From positions 1 to 58,822 of the forward strand of contig CALVQT010000006.1 in assembly GCA_944358375.1 (NCBI GenBank): a DNA stretch of 58,822 bases, in the 5' to 3' direction. The notes below the pieces were generated by a model. That model searched no databases. It saw only the letters and a list, made by a program, of their open reading frames with translations, and was not told where the DNA came from. Shown one piece after another: positions 17,987 through 27,114 of this stretch. Position numbers and translations under genes: made by a program. The first letter of the stretch is position 1. The number at the start of each line of letters is the position of its first letter. The stretch comes from an uncultured Bacilli bacterium. Lineage in GTDB: Bacteria > Bacillota_I > Bacilli_A > RF39 > UBA660.

Positions 17987-18540
17987 CTATTCCATCCTTC
18001 TCTTAAAACACTAAACTCTTGATTTCTAACTCTGCCTATATTTTTAATCGCATAATCTTGTGAATCAGTTAACAAATCAATATCATTACCGCCTACACCT
18101 CTATCCAAAACAATAGCAATAATAGGGTCAGATGATAATTTATCAACATTAAATTGTAAAATAGTTCCACATGGATAATTTTTACTACTCGCTACTATTC
18201 TAATTCTACCATACATACTATCATTAAAATATATACCTTCTTTTAATACATTTGTTCTTGGTGGGCAAGCTAAATATCCAGAACATAATGGACAATCGCC
18301 AACATAACCTGTTAATTCTCCTGTGAATGTATATAAAGGATTATATAATCCTTCTTTAAATAATTCTAATTGTGTTTCTTCTATTATTTCTTTATCTATA
18401 TAATTCAGATAGTTAGAATTAAATGCTACTGATAAACTAGTTGTATTTACAGATGATGCAGTAAATGTTAAAAATATAACTACTACTATAACAACTGTCT
18501 TAATAGATGAAAATATTTTAAACTTTATATACTCTTTCAT
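17983..18540 (-). CDS. 3D (Asp-Asp-Asp) domain protein, exported or membrane-anchored
   Basis: A 185-residue protein with one N-terminal hydrophobic helix (about 10-30) as signal or anchor, then a C-terminal 3D domain. Its double-psi beta-barrel shows TGELTGYVGDC, GIYFNDSMYGRIRIVASS, the first Asp region CGTILQFNV, and VLDRGVGGNDIDLLTD with the aspartates that name the family. Relatives (YabE, RpfB, YocH, MltA-like) act on peptidoglycan. It takes the place of yabE next to tatD and rsmA but lacks the DUF348 and G5 repeats. Two CxxC-like cysteine pairs (GDCPLCSGYLAC) near the start of the domain are unusual. Confidence 0.82.
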   Translation of the reverse strand: MKEYIKFKIFSSIKTVVIVVVIFLTFTASSVNTTSLSVAFNSNYLNYIDKEIIEETQLELFKEGLYNPLYTFTGELTGYVGDCPLCSGYLACPPRTNVLKEGIYFNDSMYGRIRIVASSKNYPCGTILQFNVDKLSSDPIIAIVLDRGVGGNDIDLLTDSQDYAIKNIGRVRNQEFSVLREGWNR

Positions 18541-18576
18541 ACTTAAACTCCTAGTTAAATTATATAATAAGTACTA

Positions 18577-19320
18577 TTAAATGTCAAAAATTGAAAGTGC
18601 ATTTTGATTAGTTATTTTTATTATTTCTTTATCACTTACCCCTGTAATGTATGACAATTTTTCAACAATATATTTAATATTAGCAGATGTATTTATTTTT
18701 CCTCTTAGTGGTTCTGGTGATAAATATGGACTATCCGTTTCTAATACAACATTATCAATTCTTATTTTTTCAATTACTTGATATAACTTTGAATTTTTAA
18801 AAGTTAAAACCCCGCCAACACCTAATTTATACCCTAAATCTATAAAATTTTTTGCCATTTCATAGCTACCAGTAAAACAATGAATTATTCCCTTTAATTT
18901 TCTGTGTTTCAATATTTCGTAGCATTCTCCCATACTTTCTCTAATATGAATGATCACAGGCAAATTATATTTTTCAGCTAATTCTAATTGTTTTATAAAC
19001 AATTTTTTTTGTTCTTCTTTATTTTCTTTATTCCAATAATAATCTAATCCAATTTCTCCAATTGCAATAATTTTATTTTCTTTTATTAAATTTTCTAATT
19101 TATCTATATCATAAAAATCATTAATATTTTCTGGATGTATTCCAATTGCAGAATATAAAAAATTTTTATATTTTTTTGACAAATTTAATACTTCTTCAAT
19201 ATCTTTAAACCCAGTAGAACAATTAATAACTTTATTTACATTATTTTTTTTCAAAAATTCTATTAAAGTATCAATATCATCATAATATTCACTAAGTATA
19301 TGAGCATGTGTATCTATCAT
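18577..19320 (-). CDS. tatD: TatD family metal-dependent DNase
   Basis: TatD-type hydrolase with a TIM barrel of 247 residues. Metal ligands are visible in order: MIDTHAHI (two His), GEIGLDYYW (Glu), PVIIHIRES (His), IIHCFTGS (His) and LETDSPYLSP (Asp). The family has 3'-5' DNase activity on damaged or chromosomal DNA. It is followed by the 3D-domain gene and rsmA as in Bacillus. The Shine-Dalgarno AAAGGAG lies more than 30 bases from the ATG, separated by a hairpin, as for the RNB gene at 666. An in-frame TGA just upstream fixes the start. Confidence 0.95.
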   Translation of the reverse strand: MIDTHAHILSEYYDDIDTLIEFLKKNNVNKVINCSTGFKDIEEVLNLSKKYKNFLYSAIGIHPENINDFYDIDKLENLIKENKIIAIGEIGLDYYWNKENKEEQKKLFIKQLELAEKYNLPVIIHIRESMGECYEILKHRKLKGIIHCFTGSYEMAKNFIDLGYKLGVGGVLTFKNSKLYQVIEKIRIDNVVLETDSPYLSPEPLRGKINTSANIKYIVEKLSYITGVSDKEIIKITNQNALSIFDI

Positions 19321-19331
19321 AATTATTTTAA

Positions 19332-19359
19332 ATCAATTTATTTAATTGATAACTCCTTT
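19332..19359 (-). promoter_or_regulatory. tatD leader: Shine-Dalgarno plus intervening hairpin
   Basis: On the minus strand AAAGGAG (19353-19359) is followed after two bases by a 7-bp hairpin (ATCAATT with AATTGAT, loop five), then 11 bases to the ATG. The segment AAAGGAGTTATCAATT differs at one base from AAAGGGGTTATCAATT in the leader of the RNB gene. Confidence 0.55.
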
Positions 19360-19378
19360 ATTAATAATATTTTACAAT

Positions 19379-19407
19379 AATATACCTTATTTTAAAATTT
19401 TTTTCAA
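19379..19407 (-). promoter_or_regulatory. SigA-type promoter of tatD
   Basis: TTGAAA (19402-19407), 17-bp spacer, TATATT (19379-19384) on the minus strand. The transcript would carry a leader of about 50 bases that contains the hairpin described above. Confidence 0.7.
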
Positions 19408-19489
19408 CTACTTATCATATTATCTCATAATTGCAACTAACATTATATTAGTTATAATTTTTATTAATATATTATCACCAATTTTATTT

Positions 19490-19515
19490 AAAAAAGAATA
19501 AACTTTCGTTTATTC
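19490..19515 (-). terminator. Terminator of spoVT
   Basis: An eight-bp stem GAATAAAC/GTTTATTC closed by a GAAA tetraloop on the minus strand, followed by six T, overlapping the spoVT TGA stop. Confidence 0.85.
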
Positions 19516-20011
19516 AATTTAATATGTTAGATTTAATTATATTTATAATAATTTTAGAAGTATTTATTAAATTATCTATTTTATCTTTTCCTACTACTAT
19601 AATTGCCCCTAATAGATCACTATTTAAAACTATAGGATTTATAACATACTTTCCAGCATCCTCAATATTTAATAATACTTCGTTTTTTATATCACTATCA
19701 CTTATAAAAATTTTTCTTTCTCTTATAATATTTATAATTTTATTATTTAGCGTTTCTTTATTATTTAATACTTTATTATTTATAACAACATATATTTTAT
19801 AATTTAGTACTTGAGAAAAACATTCAGTTATTTTTAGCAACTCTTCTTCATAATTTTTTAATTTAGAATATTTCTCTAATATTATTTTATTATCATTTAA
19901 TATAATTTGAAAGTCATCACCACTATTTATGTTCATACTTTTTCTTAGTTCTTTTGGTAACACTATCCTTCCAAGGTCATCAATTTTCCTAACTATACCT
20001 GTATTATTCAA
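19514..20011 (-). CDS. spoVT: SpoVT-like transcription factor (AbrB N-domain, GAF-like C-domain)
   Basis: The first 50 residues are an AbrB-type swapped-hairpin DNA-binding domain (NNTGIVRKIDDLGRIVLPKELRKSM). The rest resembles the GAF-like sensor half of SpoVT, ending in a VINPIVLNSDLLGAIIVVGK strand block. SpoVT regulates forespore genes under sigma-G in Bacillus. The position next to mfd and pth matches the Bacillus spoVT locus and supports this over plain AbrB. I prefer the TTG at 20011 (AGGGTG upstream, protein beginning MNNTGIVRK). A GTG nine bases earlier is possible. Confidence 0.88.
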   Translation of the reverse strand: MNNTGIVRKIDDLGRIVLPKELRKSMNINSGDDFQIILNDNKIILEKYSKLKNYEEELLKITECFSQVLNYKIYVVINNKVLNNKETLNNKIINIIRERKIFISDSDIKNEVLLNIEDAGKYVINPIVLNSDLLGAIIVVGKDKIDNLINTSKIIINIIKSNILN

Positions 20012-20051
20012 TGAAATCACCCTATATATATTTTGAATTATTTTATATATT

Positions 20052-23000
20052 TTATACTTTAATTTTTATATTATCTATTACTTCTAATAATTGTTCAATA
20101 TAGTATATATAGTTCTTATCTAAACTTGCTTTTAATAATGTTATAAGTATTGAATTATTTTTATATTGGAAATTAAATTTTCCACTTATTTTAGTACTTT
20201 CATAGAACAAATTTTCAACATTCAAATCTTTATAAACATCATTCTTTATTTTTAATATTATTTTTAAATTATCATTCGTCACTACTTGAATCATAGTTTT
20301 TGATAATAATTTTTCTAAATATTTTTCATGAGCATAAATTTCTAATGAATCATTTTTTATTCCAAATCTATCTTTTATTTCACTTAATACTTTATTTAAT
20401 TCTAATTTGTTAGTAATATTATTAATTTTTTTATGTATTTCAATAATAATGCTGCTTTCATCAGAAAATTCTTTACCAATATGAGTAGAAACATTTATTG
20501 GCACAGATTCTTTTACTTCTTCTTCGTCAATATCTATGCCATTTATTTCTTCATTAATTAAATCTAAATACATATTAACACCAACAGAGTCAATAAACCC
20601 TGCTTGCTCTTTTCCTAGTATATCACCTGCTCCTCTTATTGCTAAATCTCTCATAGAAATTTTATATCCACTTCCAAGCTCAGTAAATTCTTTTATTGCT
20701 TCTAATCTTTTTAAAGCTGTTCCTGTTAATATTTTTCTATACATTAAATAAGCATATGCAATCTTATCACTTCTACCGACTCTTCCTCTTATTTGATATA
20801 ACTGACTTAATCCGAATTTATCACTATCTATGACAACAATTGTATTTGCATTAGGAATATCAATACCATTTTCAATTATAGTAGTACTAATTAAAACATC
20901 ATATTGTTTATTAGTAAAATCATATATGATATCTTGCATATCATTTTTAGACATTTTTCCATGCGCATAACATATTCTTGCTTCCGGAATTAATTTTTTA
21001 TATTTAGTAACTAATGCTTCCATATTAAAAATATTATTATATAAAATGAAAGCTTGTCCTTTTCTAGAAATTTCTTTTAATATCACTTCTCTTAATAACA
21101 TTTCATTATATTCAATTACATATGTTTGTACTGGATATCTATTTTTAGGAGCACTTTCAATTAAAGATAAATCTCTAATTCCTACTAAAGACATTTGTAG
21201 TGATCTTGGTATTGGAGTAGCAGATACTGATAAAACATGTACGTTAGATTTTAATTTTTTTATTTTTTCTTTTTGTTCAACACCAAATCTATGCTCTTCA
21301 TCAATCACTAATAATCCTAAATCTTTGAATTTAACATCATTACTAAGTAATCTATGTGTTCCAAATATCACATCTATTTTTCCATCTTTTAAATTATTTA
21401 ATTTAATTTTTATTTGTTTATTAGTAAAATGCCTATTCACTAAATCAATGTTAACTGCATAGTTTTTAAATCTATTAATAGCAGAATCATATTGCTGATG
21501 AGAAAGTAATGTTGTTGGACATAAATAAGCAACTTGCTTCCCATTCATAATAGTTTTATATATGGCTCTAAAAATTACTTCCGTCTTCCCATAACCTACA
21601 TCACCACATAATAACCTATCCATAGGTGTTGACCTTTCTAAATCTCTTTTTATTTCTATTATTGCTTTTAATTGATCAGGCGTTTCATCATATTCGAACT
21701 CTGATTCAAATAATAATTGACTTTCATCATCTTTTTCAAAAGGTTTAATTATTGCTTTATTTCTTTCTCTATATATATTTAATAATTCTTGAGTTATATT
21801 TTTAATCCTATTTTTAATTTTTAATTTGGTTTTTGTCCATTCAATACTATTTAATTTATTAATAGTTGGTTTCACACCTTCTTTTGAAGAGTATTTGTAT
21901 AATTTAGAAATATCTTCAACAGGTAAATATAATTTGTCATTACCTTTATATTGAATTAAAATATAATCTTTCTTGACTCTGTTTTTATCAATAGTTGTAA
22001 TTCCTTTATAAATACCAATACCTGACTTTCTATGTACAACATAATCCCCTATGTTTATACTATCTATTGACATTATTTTACTACCAAATGACAATTCTTT
22101 AGTTTTTTTAGAATTAAAATAATTATCATATAAATCAAATTCCGAGAAATAATAAATATTTTTATATACAAATCCGTGATTTAAGGTACAATTTATAATT
22201 TTAATACTTTCACTAACTTTTTTAACTTCTTCTATTAAAATTTTATTATTAGTACATAAATAACCATTATATTTTATAATATCTTTTATAAATTTATCTT
22301 TATTATGATCATATTTATCGATTGATTTTGCTTCTATATATAAATCATAATTATTATTATTTATTACATCTATAAAAATATCATCATTTTTTACTAAATC
22401 ACTTACTTTAAATATATTACTATTCATATTTAAATATTTAATTTGTGGTTTAAGTAATTCTTCTTGATAGATTAATTGTTCATAATTTGTAAATAAAGTA
22501 TATGAATTTTCTATATAATCTCTTATTGACGAATTATTATTATCAAAATCATCTTTAATAATACCAATTTCTATACTATTTATTTCTTTTATTGACCTTT
22601 GGGTTAATGCATCAAAATATTTTATATGTTCAATTTCGTTATCAAAGAATTCAATTCTAATTGGATTTTCTTCTTTTATAGGAAAAACATCTATAACAAA
22701 CCCTCTAATAGCAAAATCAGATATATCATAAACCATGCTTTTTCTTTTATAACCATTTTTAATTAATTTATTTATTAATTCATCTCTATTAACTTTATCT
22801 CCTACTTTTAAATCGATTTTACTATTTTTAAATATATCTTTATTTGGTAATTTTTTAATAAAACTATTTAAATGAACAATTACTATTTTGTTATTATTAT
22901 CATTTAAATTATTTAAAAGATTAGCTCTCATAAATAGTAATTCTGGTGAAGAAGCAACTGCATTTTTCATTATTAGATCGTCTTCTGGAAATAAATAAAT

Positions 23001-23210
23001 ATTTTCAATATAATTTTTTAATTCATTATATGCATTAGTTGCTTCATTTAATGTAGGATAAACTAATAATAAATTTTTATTACACTTAAAAAATATATAT
23101 AATATAAATTGATTATATATTTCATTTTTATTTATTGATATTTTTTTATAATTATTAATATCAAAATCAAATATTTTAAAGCATAATTTATCATTCATTA
23201 CTCTTACCAT
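20052..23210 (-). CDS. mfd: Transcription-repair coupling factor Mfd
   Basis: Mfd removes RNA polymerase stalled at DNA lesions and recruits UvrA. The 1052-residue protein shows the UvrB-like N-terminal region, the RNAP-interaction domain (GDYVVHRKSGIGIYKGI), and the superfamily 2 helicase/translocase with Walker A LLCGDVGYGKTEV, DEEH (VIDEEHRFGV) and TATPIPRSL. The TRG motif region follows (QLYQIRGRVGRS), then a C-terminal TRCF domain. Its length is slightly below the Bacillus protein (1177). It overlaps the end of pth by 20 bp. An ATG four codons downstream is an equally plausible start. Confidence 0.97.
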   Translation of the reverse strand: MVRVMNDKLCFKIFDFDINNYKKISINKNEIYNQFILYIFFKCNKNLLLVYPTLNEATNAYNELKNYIENIYLFPEDDLIMKNAVASSPELLFMRANLLNNLNDNNNKIVIVHLNSFIKKLPNKDIFKNSKIDLKVGDKVNRDELINKLIKNGYKRKSMVYDISDFAIRGFVIDVFPIKEENPIRIEFFDNEIEHIKYFDALTQRSIKEINSIEIGIIKDDFDNNNSSIRDYIENSYTLFTNYEQLIYQEELLKPQIKYLNMNSNIFKVSDLVKNDDIFIDVINNNNYDLYIEAKSIDKYDHNKDKFIKDIIKYNGYLCTNNKILIEEVKKVSESIKIINCTLNHGFVYKNIYYFSEFDLYDNYFNSKKTKELSFGSKIMSIDSINIGDYVVHRKSGIGIYKGITTIDKNRVKKDYILIQYKGNDKLYLPVEDISKLYKYSSKEGVKPTINKLNSIEWTKTKLKIKNRIKNITQELLNIYRERNKAIIKPFEKDDESQLLFESEFEYDETPDQLKAIIEIKRDLERSTPMDRLLCGDVGYGKTEVIFRAIYKTIMNGKQVAYLCPTTLLSHQQYDSAINRFKNYAVNIDLVNRHFTNKQIKIKLNNLKDGKIDVIFGTHRLLSNDVKFKDLGLLVIDEEHRFGVEQKEKIKKLKSNVHVLSVSATPIPRSLQMSLVGIRDLSLIESAPKNRYPVQTYVIEYNEMLLREVILKEISRKGQAFILYNNIFNMEALVTKYKKLIPEARICYAHGKMSKNDMQDIIYDFTNKQYDVLISTTIIENGIDIPNANTIVVIDSDKFGLSQLYQIRGRVGRSDKIAYAYLMYRKILTGTALKRLEAIKEFTELGSGYKISMRDLAIRGAGDILGKEQAGFIDSVGVNMYLDLINEEINGIDIDEEEVKESVPINVSTHIGKEFSDESSIIIEIHKKINNITNKLELNKVLSEIKDRFGIKNDSLEIYAHEKYLEKLLSKTMIQVVTNDNLKIILKIKNDVYKDLNVENLFYESTKISGKFNFQYKNNSILITLLKASLDKNYIYYIEQLLEVIDNIKIKV

Positions 23211-23754
23211 TATATTTTTGCATTAATTCGTCTATATTCATTAAAGAAAAATCTTCTATTATATTTGCTACTTTATTAAAAATAATATTTAATTTTTCAT
23301 TTTCTTCACTAGTAAATTTGCTTAAAACATAATCAATTAAAGGTATTTTATTTTTAGATATTCCTATTTTTATTCTACTTATATTTTCACTTTTTAATAA
23401 ATTTAATATATTTTCTAATCCTTTATGACCATTGGAAGTCCCACCTCTTTTAATTTTAAAATTTCCTACTTCAAAATCTATATCATCATATATAATTAAT
23501 ATATTGGTTAATTCTATATTATAATATTTTACAAATTTTGATACACATTCTCCTGATAAATTCATAAAAGTTTGAGGTTTTAATAAAATTATTTTTTCAT
23601 TATTTATTATTATTTCACTATATTCACCGTCGAATTTATTTTTGAATTTTAATTGATTTTTAGTAGCATAAAAATCAATTGCTCTAAATCCACAATTGTG
23701 CCTAGTATTAATATAATTTTTTCCAGGATTTCCAAGCCCTACGATTAATTTCAT
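23191..23754 (-). CDS. pth: Peptidyl-tRNA hydrolase
   Basis: Pth recycles peptidyl-tRNA released from stalled ribosomes by cutting the ester bond. The 187-residue length is standard. Visible are LIVGLGNPGKNYINTRHNCGF with the catalytic His, KPQTFMNLSGECV, IIYDDIDFEVGNFKIKRGGTSNGHKGL and the C-terminal region. The ribosome site AAAGGA sits five bases before the ATG. It lies between rsmI and mfd in one long leftward transcription unit, as in other Bacilli. Confidence 0.97.
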   Translation of the reverse strand: MKLIVGLGNPGKNYINTRHNCGFRAIDFYATKNQLKFKNKFDGEYSEIIINNEKIILLKPQTFMNLSGECVSKFVKYYNIELTNILIIYDDIDFEVGNFKIKRGGTSNGHKGLENILNLLKSENISRIKIGISKNKIPLIDYVLSKFTSEENEKLNIIFNKVANIIEDFSLMNIDELMQKYNGKSNE

Positions 23755-23765
23755 AATATTCCTTT

Positions 23766-24602
23766 CTATTTAAATTCATTATATAATTTATTTTTACTTA
23801 CATTATATTTATCAGCTATCTCTTTAATGGCATCTCTTTTTGAATATCCAGACTTTATTAATTCATTTATTAAATTATTATAATCATTGATTATTTCTTT
23901 TTTACTTTCTTTATATCCATCAACAACAATTACAATTTCTCCTTTTACATTTTCTATATTTTCGATAATATCTTTAATATGATCCCTAATAATTTCTTCG
24001 TGTAATTTAGAAATTTCTCTGACAATGGCTATCTTTCTATTGCCAAAAACCTCTAACATAAGATTTAATGTATCTGCTAATCTATACATAGATTCATAAA
24101 ATATCATAGTTTGTTTTACCTCTTTTAAATTTATTAATTCTTTTTTTGCTTGTGTTTTTTTACTATTTAAAAATCCATAAAATAAAAATCTTTGATTACT
24201 TAATCCAGACATATTAATAGCTGGTAATAAAGCATTAGGCCCTGGTAAAGAAATTACATTTATATTATTTTCAATTGCATAATCAACAACTATATTTCCG
24301 GGATCACTAATTAAAGGACATCCTCTATCAGCTAAATAAGCTATATTCTTTCCTAATTTTAACAAATTTATTATTTTATTTCTATGAGTCATTTCAGTGT
24401 ATTTATGGCAGCTTTCTACTTTTTTATTTATATTTAATATTTTCAATAATTTTAAAGTTTCTCTACTATCTTCTGCATAAATAATATCACATTCATTAAG
24501 AACTTTAATTGCTCTTAATGTTATATCATCTAAATTACCAATAGGCGTTGGAACTAAATATAAATTGCCAAATTTACTTTTTTCATAACTTTTTTGTATC
24601 AT
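23766..24602 (-). CDS. rsmI: 16S rRNA (cytidine-2'-O)-methyltransferase RsmI
   Basis: RsmI 2'-O-methylates C1402 in the decoding centre. The tetrapyrrole-methylase fold is clear: GNLYLVPTPIGNLDDITLRAI, EDSRETLKLL, LADRGCPLISDPG, LPGPNALLPAINMSGL and FYESMYRL. The 278-residue length and position after trmN6 (Bacillus yabB, yazA, yabC) agree. Its ATG overlaps the trmN6 stop in an ATGA arrangement. The Bacillus GIY-YIG gene yazA that usually separates the two is absent. Confidence 0.97.
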   Translation of the reverse strand: MIQKSYEKSKFGNLYLVPTPIGNLDDITLRAIKVLNECDIIYAEDSRETLKLLKILNINKKVESCHKYTEMTHRNKIINLLKLGKNIAYLADRGCPLISDPGNIVVDYAIENNINVISLPGPNALLPAINMSGLSNQRFLFYGFLNSKKTQAKKELINLKEVKQTMIFYESMYRLADTLNLMLEVFGNRKIAIVREISKLHEEIIRDHIKDIIENIENVKGEIVIVVDGYKESKKEIINDYNNLINELIKSGYSKRDAIKEIADKYNVSKNKLYNEFK

Positions 24603-25354
24603 TTTATTCCTTCTTCTAATTTTCCAAATATTTTTAATATTTCATCTGTATATTCTCCATTATCTTTATGAACATATAATGGTGGTAATATTTTAATGCC
24701 TGGTTTTCCGTTTTTACGACCATCTACTAAAATCAGATTAGATTCACTATTTATTTTTGGATAAATAAATCTAATTCTTTTTGGTTCTATATTATTTTCT
24801 TTCATTAATTTTATAATTTCAATCAATCTTTCTGTCCTATGAACAAAACAAACCGAGCCTCCGTTTTTTAATAGTTTTTTTGATATTTTAAATAAATCAT
24901 AAAGTTTAAATGTAATTTCATGTCTTGCTTTTGATTTAACATCATTATTATTAATTATACTTTCACTCTCATATTTAAAATAAGGAGGATTACATGTTAT
25001 TAAATCAACTGAGTCAGTTTGAAATTCTTTAGCAAAATTATTGATGTCATCATTTATTATTTTAATTTCATTATCTAAATTATTAATTTTAATTGATTTA
25101 CATGCTAAGTCATAAACTTCTTTTTGTATTTCAATTCCAATTATATTAGCACTAGTTTTTTGCGATAATATCAAAGGTATTGGAGCATTACCAGTACATA
25201 AATCAACAATTAATTTTGTTCTAGGTAATATATTAGCAAAGTTAGGTAAAAGTACACTATCTAAACTAAAATTAAAATAATCAGTATTTTGGACTATTTT
25301 TAAATTATTATAATACAATAAATTATTTATTACTTCTTTGTCTACTTTTTTCAT
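24599..25354 (-). CDS. trmN6: tRNA1(Val) (adenine(37)-N6)-methyltransferase-like protein (YabB/TrmN6)
   Basis: SAM-dependent N6-adenine methyltransferase of the YfiC/YabB family. Motif I is VDLCTGNAPIPLIL and the catalytic motif is LITCNPPYF. The N-terminus KIVQNTDYFNFSLDSVLLPNF and the C-terminal HRTERLIEIIKLM block match TrmN6. The substrate tRNA is inferred from the family. It overlaps ricT by 32 bp and rsmI by 4 bp, and precedes rsmI as yabB precedes yabC in Bacillus. Confidence 0.9.
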   Translation of the reverse strand: MKKVDKEVINNLLYYNNLKIVQNTDYFNFSLDSVLLPNFANILPRTKLIVDLCTGNAPIPLILSQKTSANIIGIEIQKEVYDLACKSIKINNLDNEIKIINDDINNFAKEFQTDSVDLITCNPPYFKYESESIINNNDVKSKARHEITFKLYDLFKISKKLLKNGGSVCFVHRTERLIEIIKLMKENNIEPKRIRFIYPKINSESNLILVDGRKNGKPGIKILPPLYVHKDNGEYTDEILKIFGKLEEGIK

Positions 25355-26129
25355 TTTTTTCAGTTACATCCACTTCTACTTTTGTACTATCTTCATCTAT
25401 AATAGCAATATATTTTTGCCTTGGAATATCTAAAGAAATAACTTTAGCCTCTTTATTATTTATTTTCACTGTATCACCAATTTCAGGTAAATTTTTTCTA
25501 AATACAGTATATAAATCATCTTCATATTTCAAACAACATAATAATCTACCACATAATCCATTTATTTTCATAGGATTTAATGCTAAATTTTGATTTTTTA
25601 CTTGTGCTATTGCAACTGAATCTAAATCATTTAAAAATAATGAACAACATAATTTTCTACCACAAGTTCCTATTCCAGAAATTTCTTTTGCTTTATCTCT
25701 AACACCAACCTGTCTTAATTCAATTCTTGTTTTGTATATTGAAGCAAGGGATTTAGCTAATTCTCTAAAATCCACTCTATTATCTGCTAAAAATTGAAAA
25801 ACTAATTGTTTTCTATCAAATGTATAATATGCGTCTAAAAATTTCATGTCTAATTTTAAATTATCAGCAATTTCTTGTGCTTTAATTATTGATTTAGAAG
25901 CTTCCTTAACATTCATGTTGTATTGTTTAATATCATCTTTATTTGCTACTTTATGAACTTTACTATGCTCTTTATCATCAGATTTATCATATTTAGCACA
26001 AACAGTACCAAATTGTAAACCTCTTTCCGTTTCTACAACAACATGATCTCCAATTGATAACTCTAAATCGTTGTCAAAAAATATATATTGTTTTCCACCT
26101 TTTTTAAATTCCACACCTATTGTTTTCAT
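25323..26129 (-). CDS. ricT: RicT (YaaT, PSP1 domain), regulatory iron-sulfur complex subunit
   Basis: In Bacillus RicT forms a 4Fe-4S complex with RicA and RicF that helps RNase Y mature operon mRNAs and supports sporulation, competence and biofilm development. The 268-residue protein has the PSP1 core (HKVANKDD...DNRVDFRELAKSLA) and two cysteine clusters, CGRKLCCSLF and CGRLLCCLKYE, that bind the cluster. It lies between holB and trmN6 as in Bacillus (where yabA, the DnaA regulator, normally intervenes but is missing here). RicA and RicF genes are not in the window. Confidence 0.95.
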   Translation of the reverse strand: MKTIGVEFKKGGKQYIFFDNDLELSIGDHVVVETERGLQFGTVCAKYDKSDDKEHSKVHKVANKDDIKQYNMNVKEASKSIIKAQEIADNLKLDMKFLDAYYTFDRKQLVFQFLADNRVDFRELAKSLASIYKTRIELRQVGVRDKAKEISGIGTCGRKLCCSLFLNDLDSVAIAQVKNQNLALNPMKINGLCGRLLCCLKYEDDLYTVFRKNLPEIGDTVKINNKEAKVISLDIPRQKYIAIIDEDSTKVEVDVTEKNEKSRQRSNK

Positions 26130-26914
26130 AAATTACATCTTCCCATTTCTATAATAATTCTATCAATTGAAATATTCTTATTTAAATTTCCTTTTAAATT
26201 ATTTAAATTATTATTAATTATTAATATTTTTTTCATTAATGAATTTAAATCATTATTATTTAATAAAATATTAACGATTTTTCCATCATTTACTAAATTA
26301 TTTAGTTCCTCATTGTATATATAAAACATGTTTTTTAAAATACTAATTAACTTATTTTTATCTTCAATTAATTTATATATCTTAGAATTAATTGAAATAG
26401 CATTTATTCCATTTTTTTCTATTGATTCAATAATATAATTAGTTACATCTATAAATTCATCTTCATATTCGTAACTATATGAAGATGATATTAATATTTT
26501 TTGACACCTACTTGAAATTGTAGGTTTTACGGAATCTATATTTGTCGATATTAAGAATGCATATATATTATCAGAAGGTTCTTCCAATGTTTTTAATATT
26601 GAATTATATGAAAATTCACTTAAATTTTCACATTTATCAATTACATATATCTTAGCACTATCAAACTGTGAAGTTGTAGAAAGTTTATTTAATAATTCTT
26701 TTATACTTTCTTTTTTTATTATACCATTTTTTTCTTCTATAAAATATACATTAGGATTATTTTCTACATTAGTTTTACTATTTAATATAAATTTATTAAA
26801 TATATCTAATAATTCATATTTTATACTATTCAAAGATACATTTCCTATTAAAAATGCGTGTGATAATTTATTTTCATTATATAATTTTTCAAAATAATCA
26901 TGTAAATTAGTCAA
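26126..26914 (-). CDS. holB: DNA polymerase III delta' subunit (HolB)
   Basis: Clamp-loader component with a AAA-like fold. Visible are KLSHAFLIGN at the N-terminus, IYVIDKCENLSEFSYNSILKTLEEPSDNIYAFLISTN (sensor region) and SSRCQKI, all shared with DnaX and HolB. As in other delta' proteins the Walker A site is absent. I place the start at the TTG at 26914 because GGAGG lies five bases upstream. The ATG at 26926 overlaps that ribosome site and has none of its own. It follows bofA closely and is translationally coupled to ricT by a 4-bp overlap. Confidence 0.88.
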   Translation of the reverse strand: MTNLHDYFEKLYNENKLSHAFLIGNVSLNSIKYELLDIFNKFILNSKTNVENNPNVYFIEEKNGIIKKESIKELLNKLSTTSQFDSAKIYVIDKCENLSEFSYNSILKTLEEPSDNIYAFLISTNIDSVKPTISSRCQKILISSSYSYEYEDEFIDVTNYIIESIEKNGINAISINSKIYKLIEDKNKLISILKNMFYIYNEELNNLVNDGKIVNILLNNNDLNSLMKKILIINNNLNNLKGNLNKNISIDRIIIEMGRCNL

Positions 26915-26943
26915 AGTTACCTCCATAAAACTTAAAATAAAAA

Positions 26944-27114
26944 TTAATAAAAGTATTTCAAATATATTATAGCTAATATTCCAAAAAAGTCAAAAATGTA
27001 AACTATAATTATTGTATAAATATTAATTGGAACTATTTTTCCAACTGAACTTAGTATTAAATTTAATGTATATAATAAACATAAAGTATAAACTAATTTT
27101 TTAACTATGTACAT
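26944..27114 (-). CDS. bofA: BofA family inhibitor of pro-sigma-K processing (56 residues)
   Basis: I translated this short gene by hand: start MYIVKKLVYT, two hydrophobic segments (about 6-24 and 32-53) and the conserved stretch SSVGKIVPINIYTIIIVYIF, matching the GKxxPINxxT core of BofA. In Bacillus BofA is a forespore outer-membrane protein that holds the SpoIVFB protease inactive until sigma-G signals. The place directly after recR matches Bacillus recR-yaaL-bofA. The ATG is preceded at six bases by GAGGGA, which overlaps the 3' arm of the recR terminator. Confidence 0.85.
   Translation of the reverse strand: MYIVKKLVYTLCLLYTLNLILSSVGKIVPINIYTIIIVYIFDFFGILAIIYLKYFY

Noticed and set aside
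19514..19516. Mycoplasma genetic code (TGA as Trp)
   Set aside because: TGA ends spoVT, trmN6 and other genes at normal lengths, and tryptophans are encoded by TGG.
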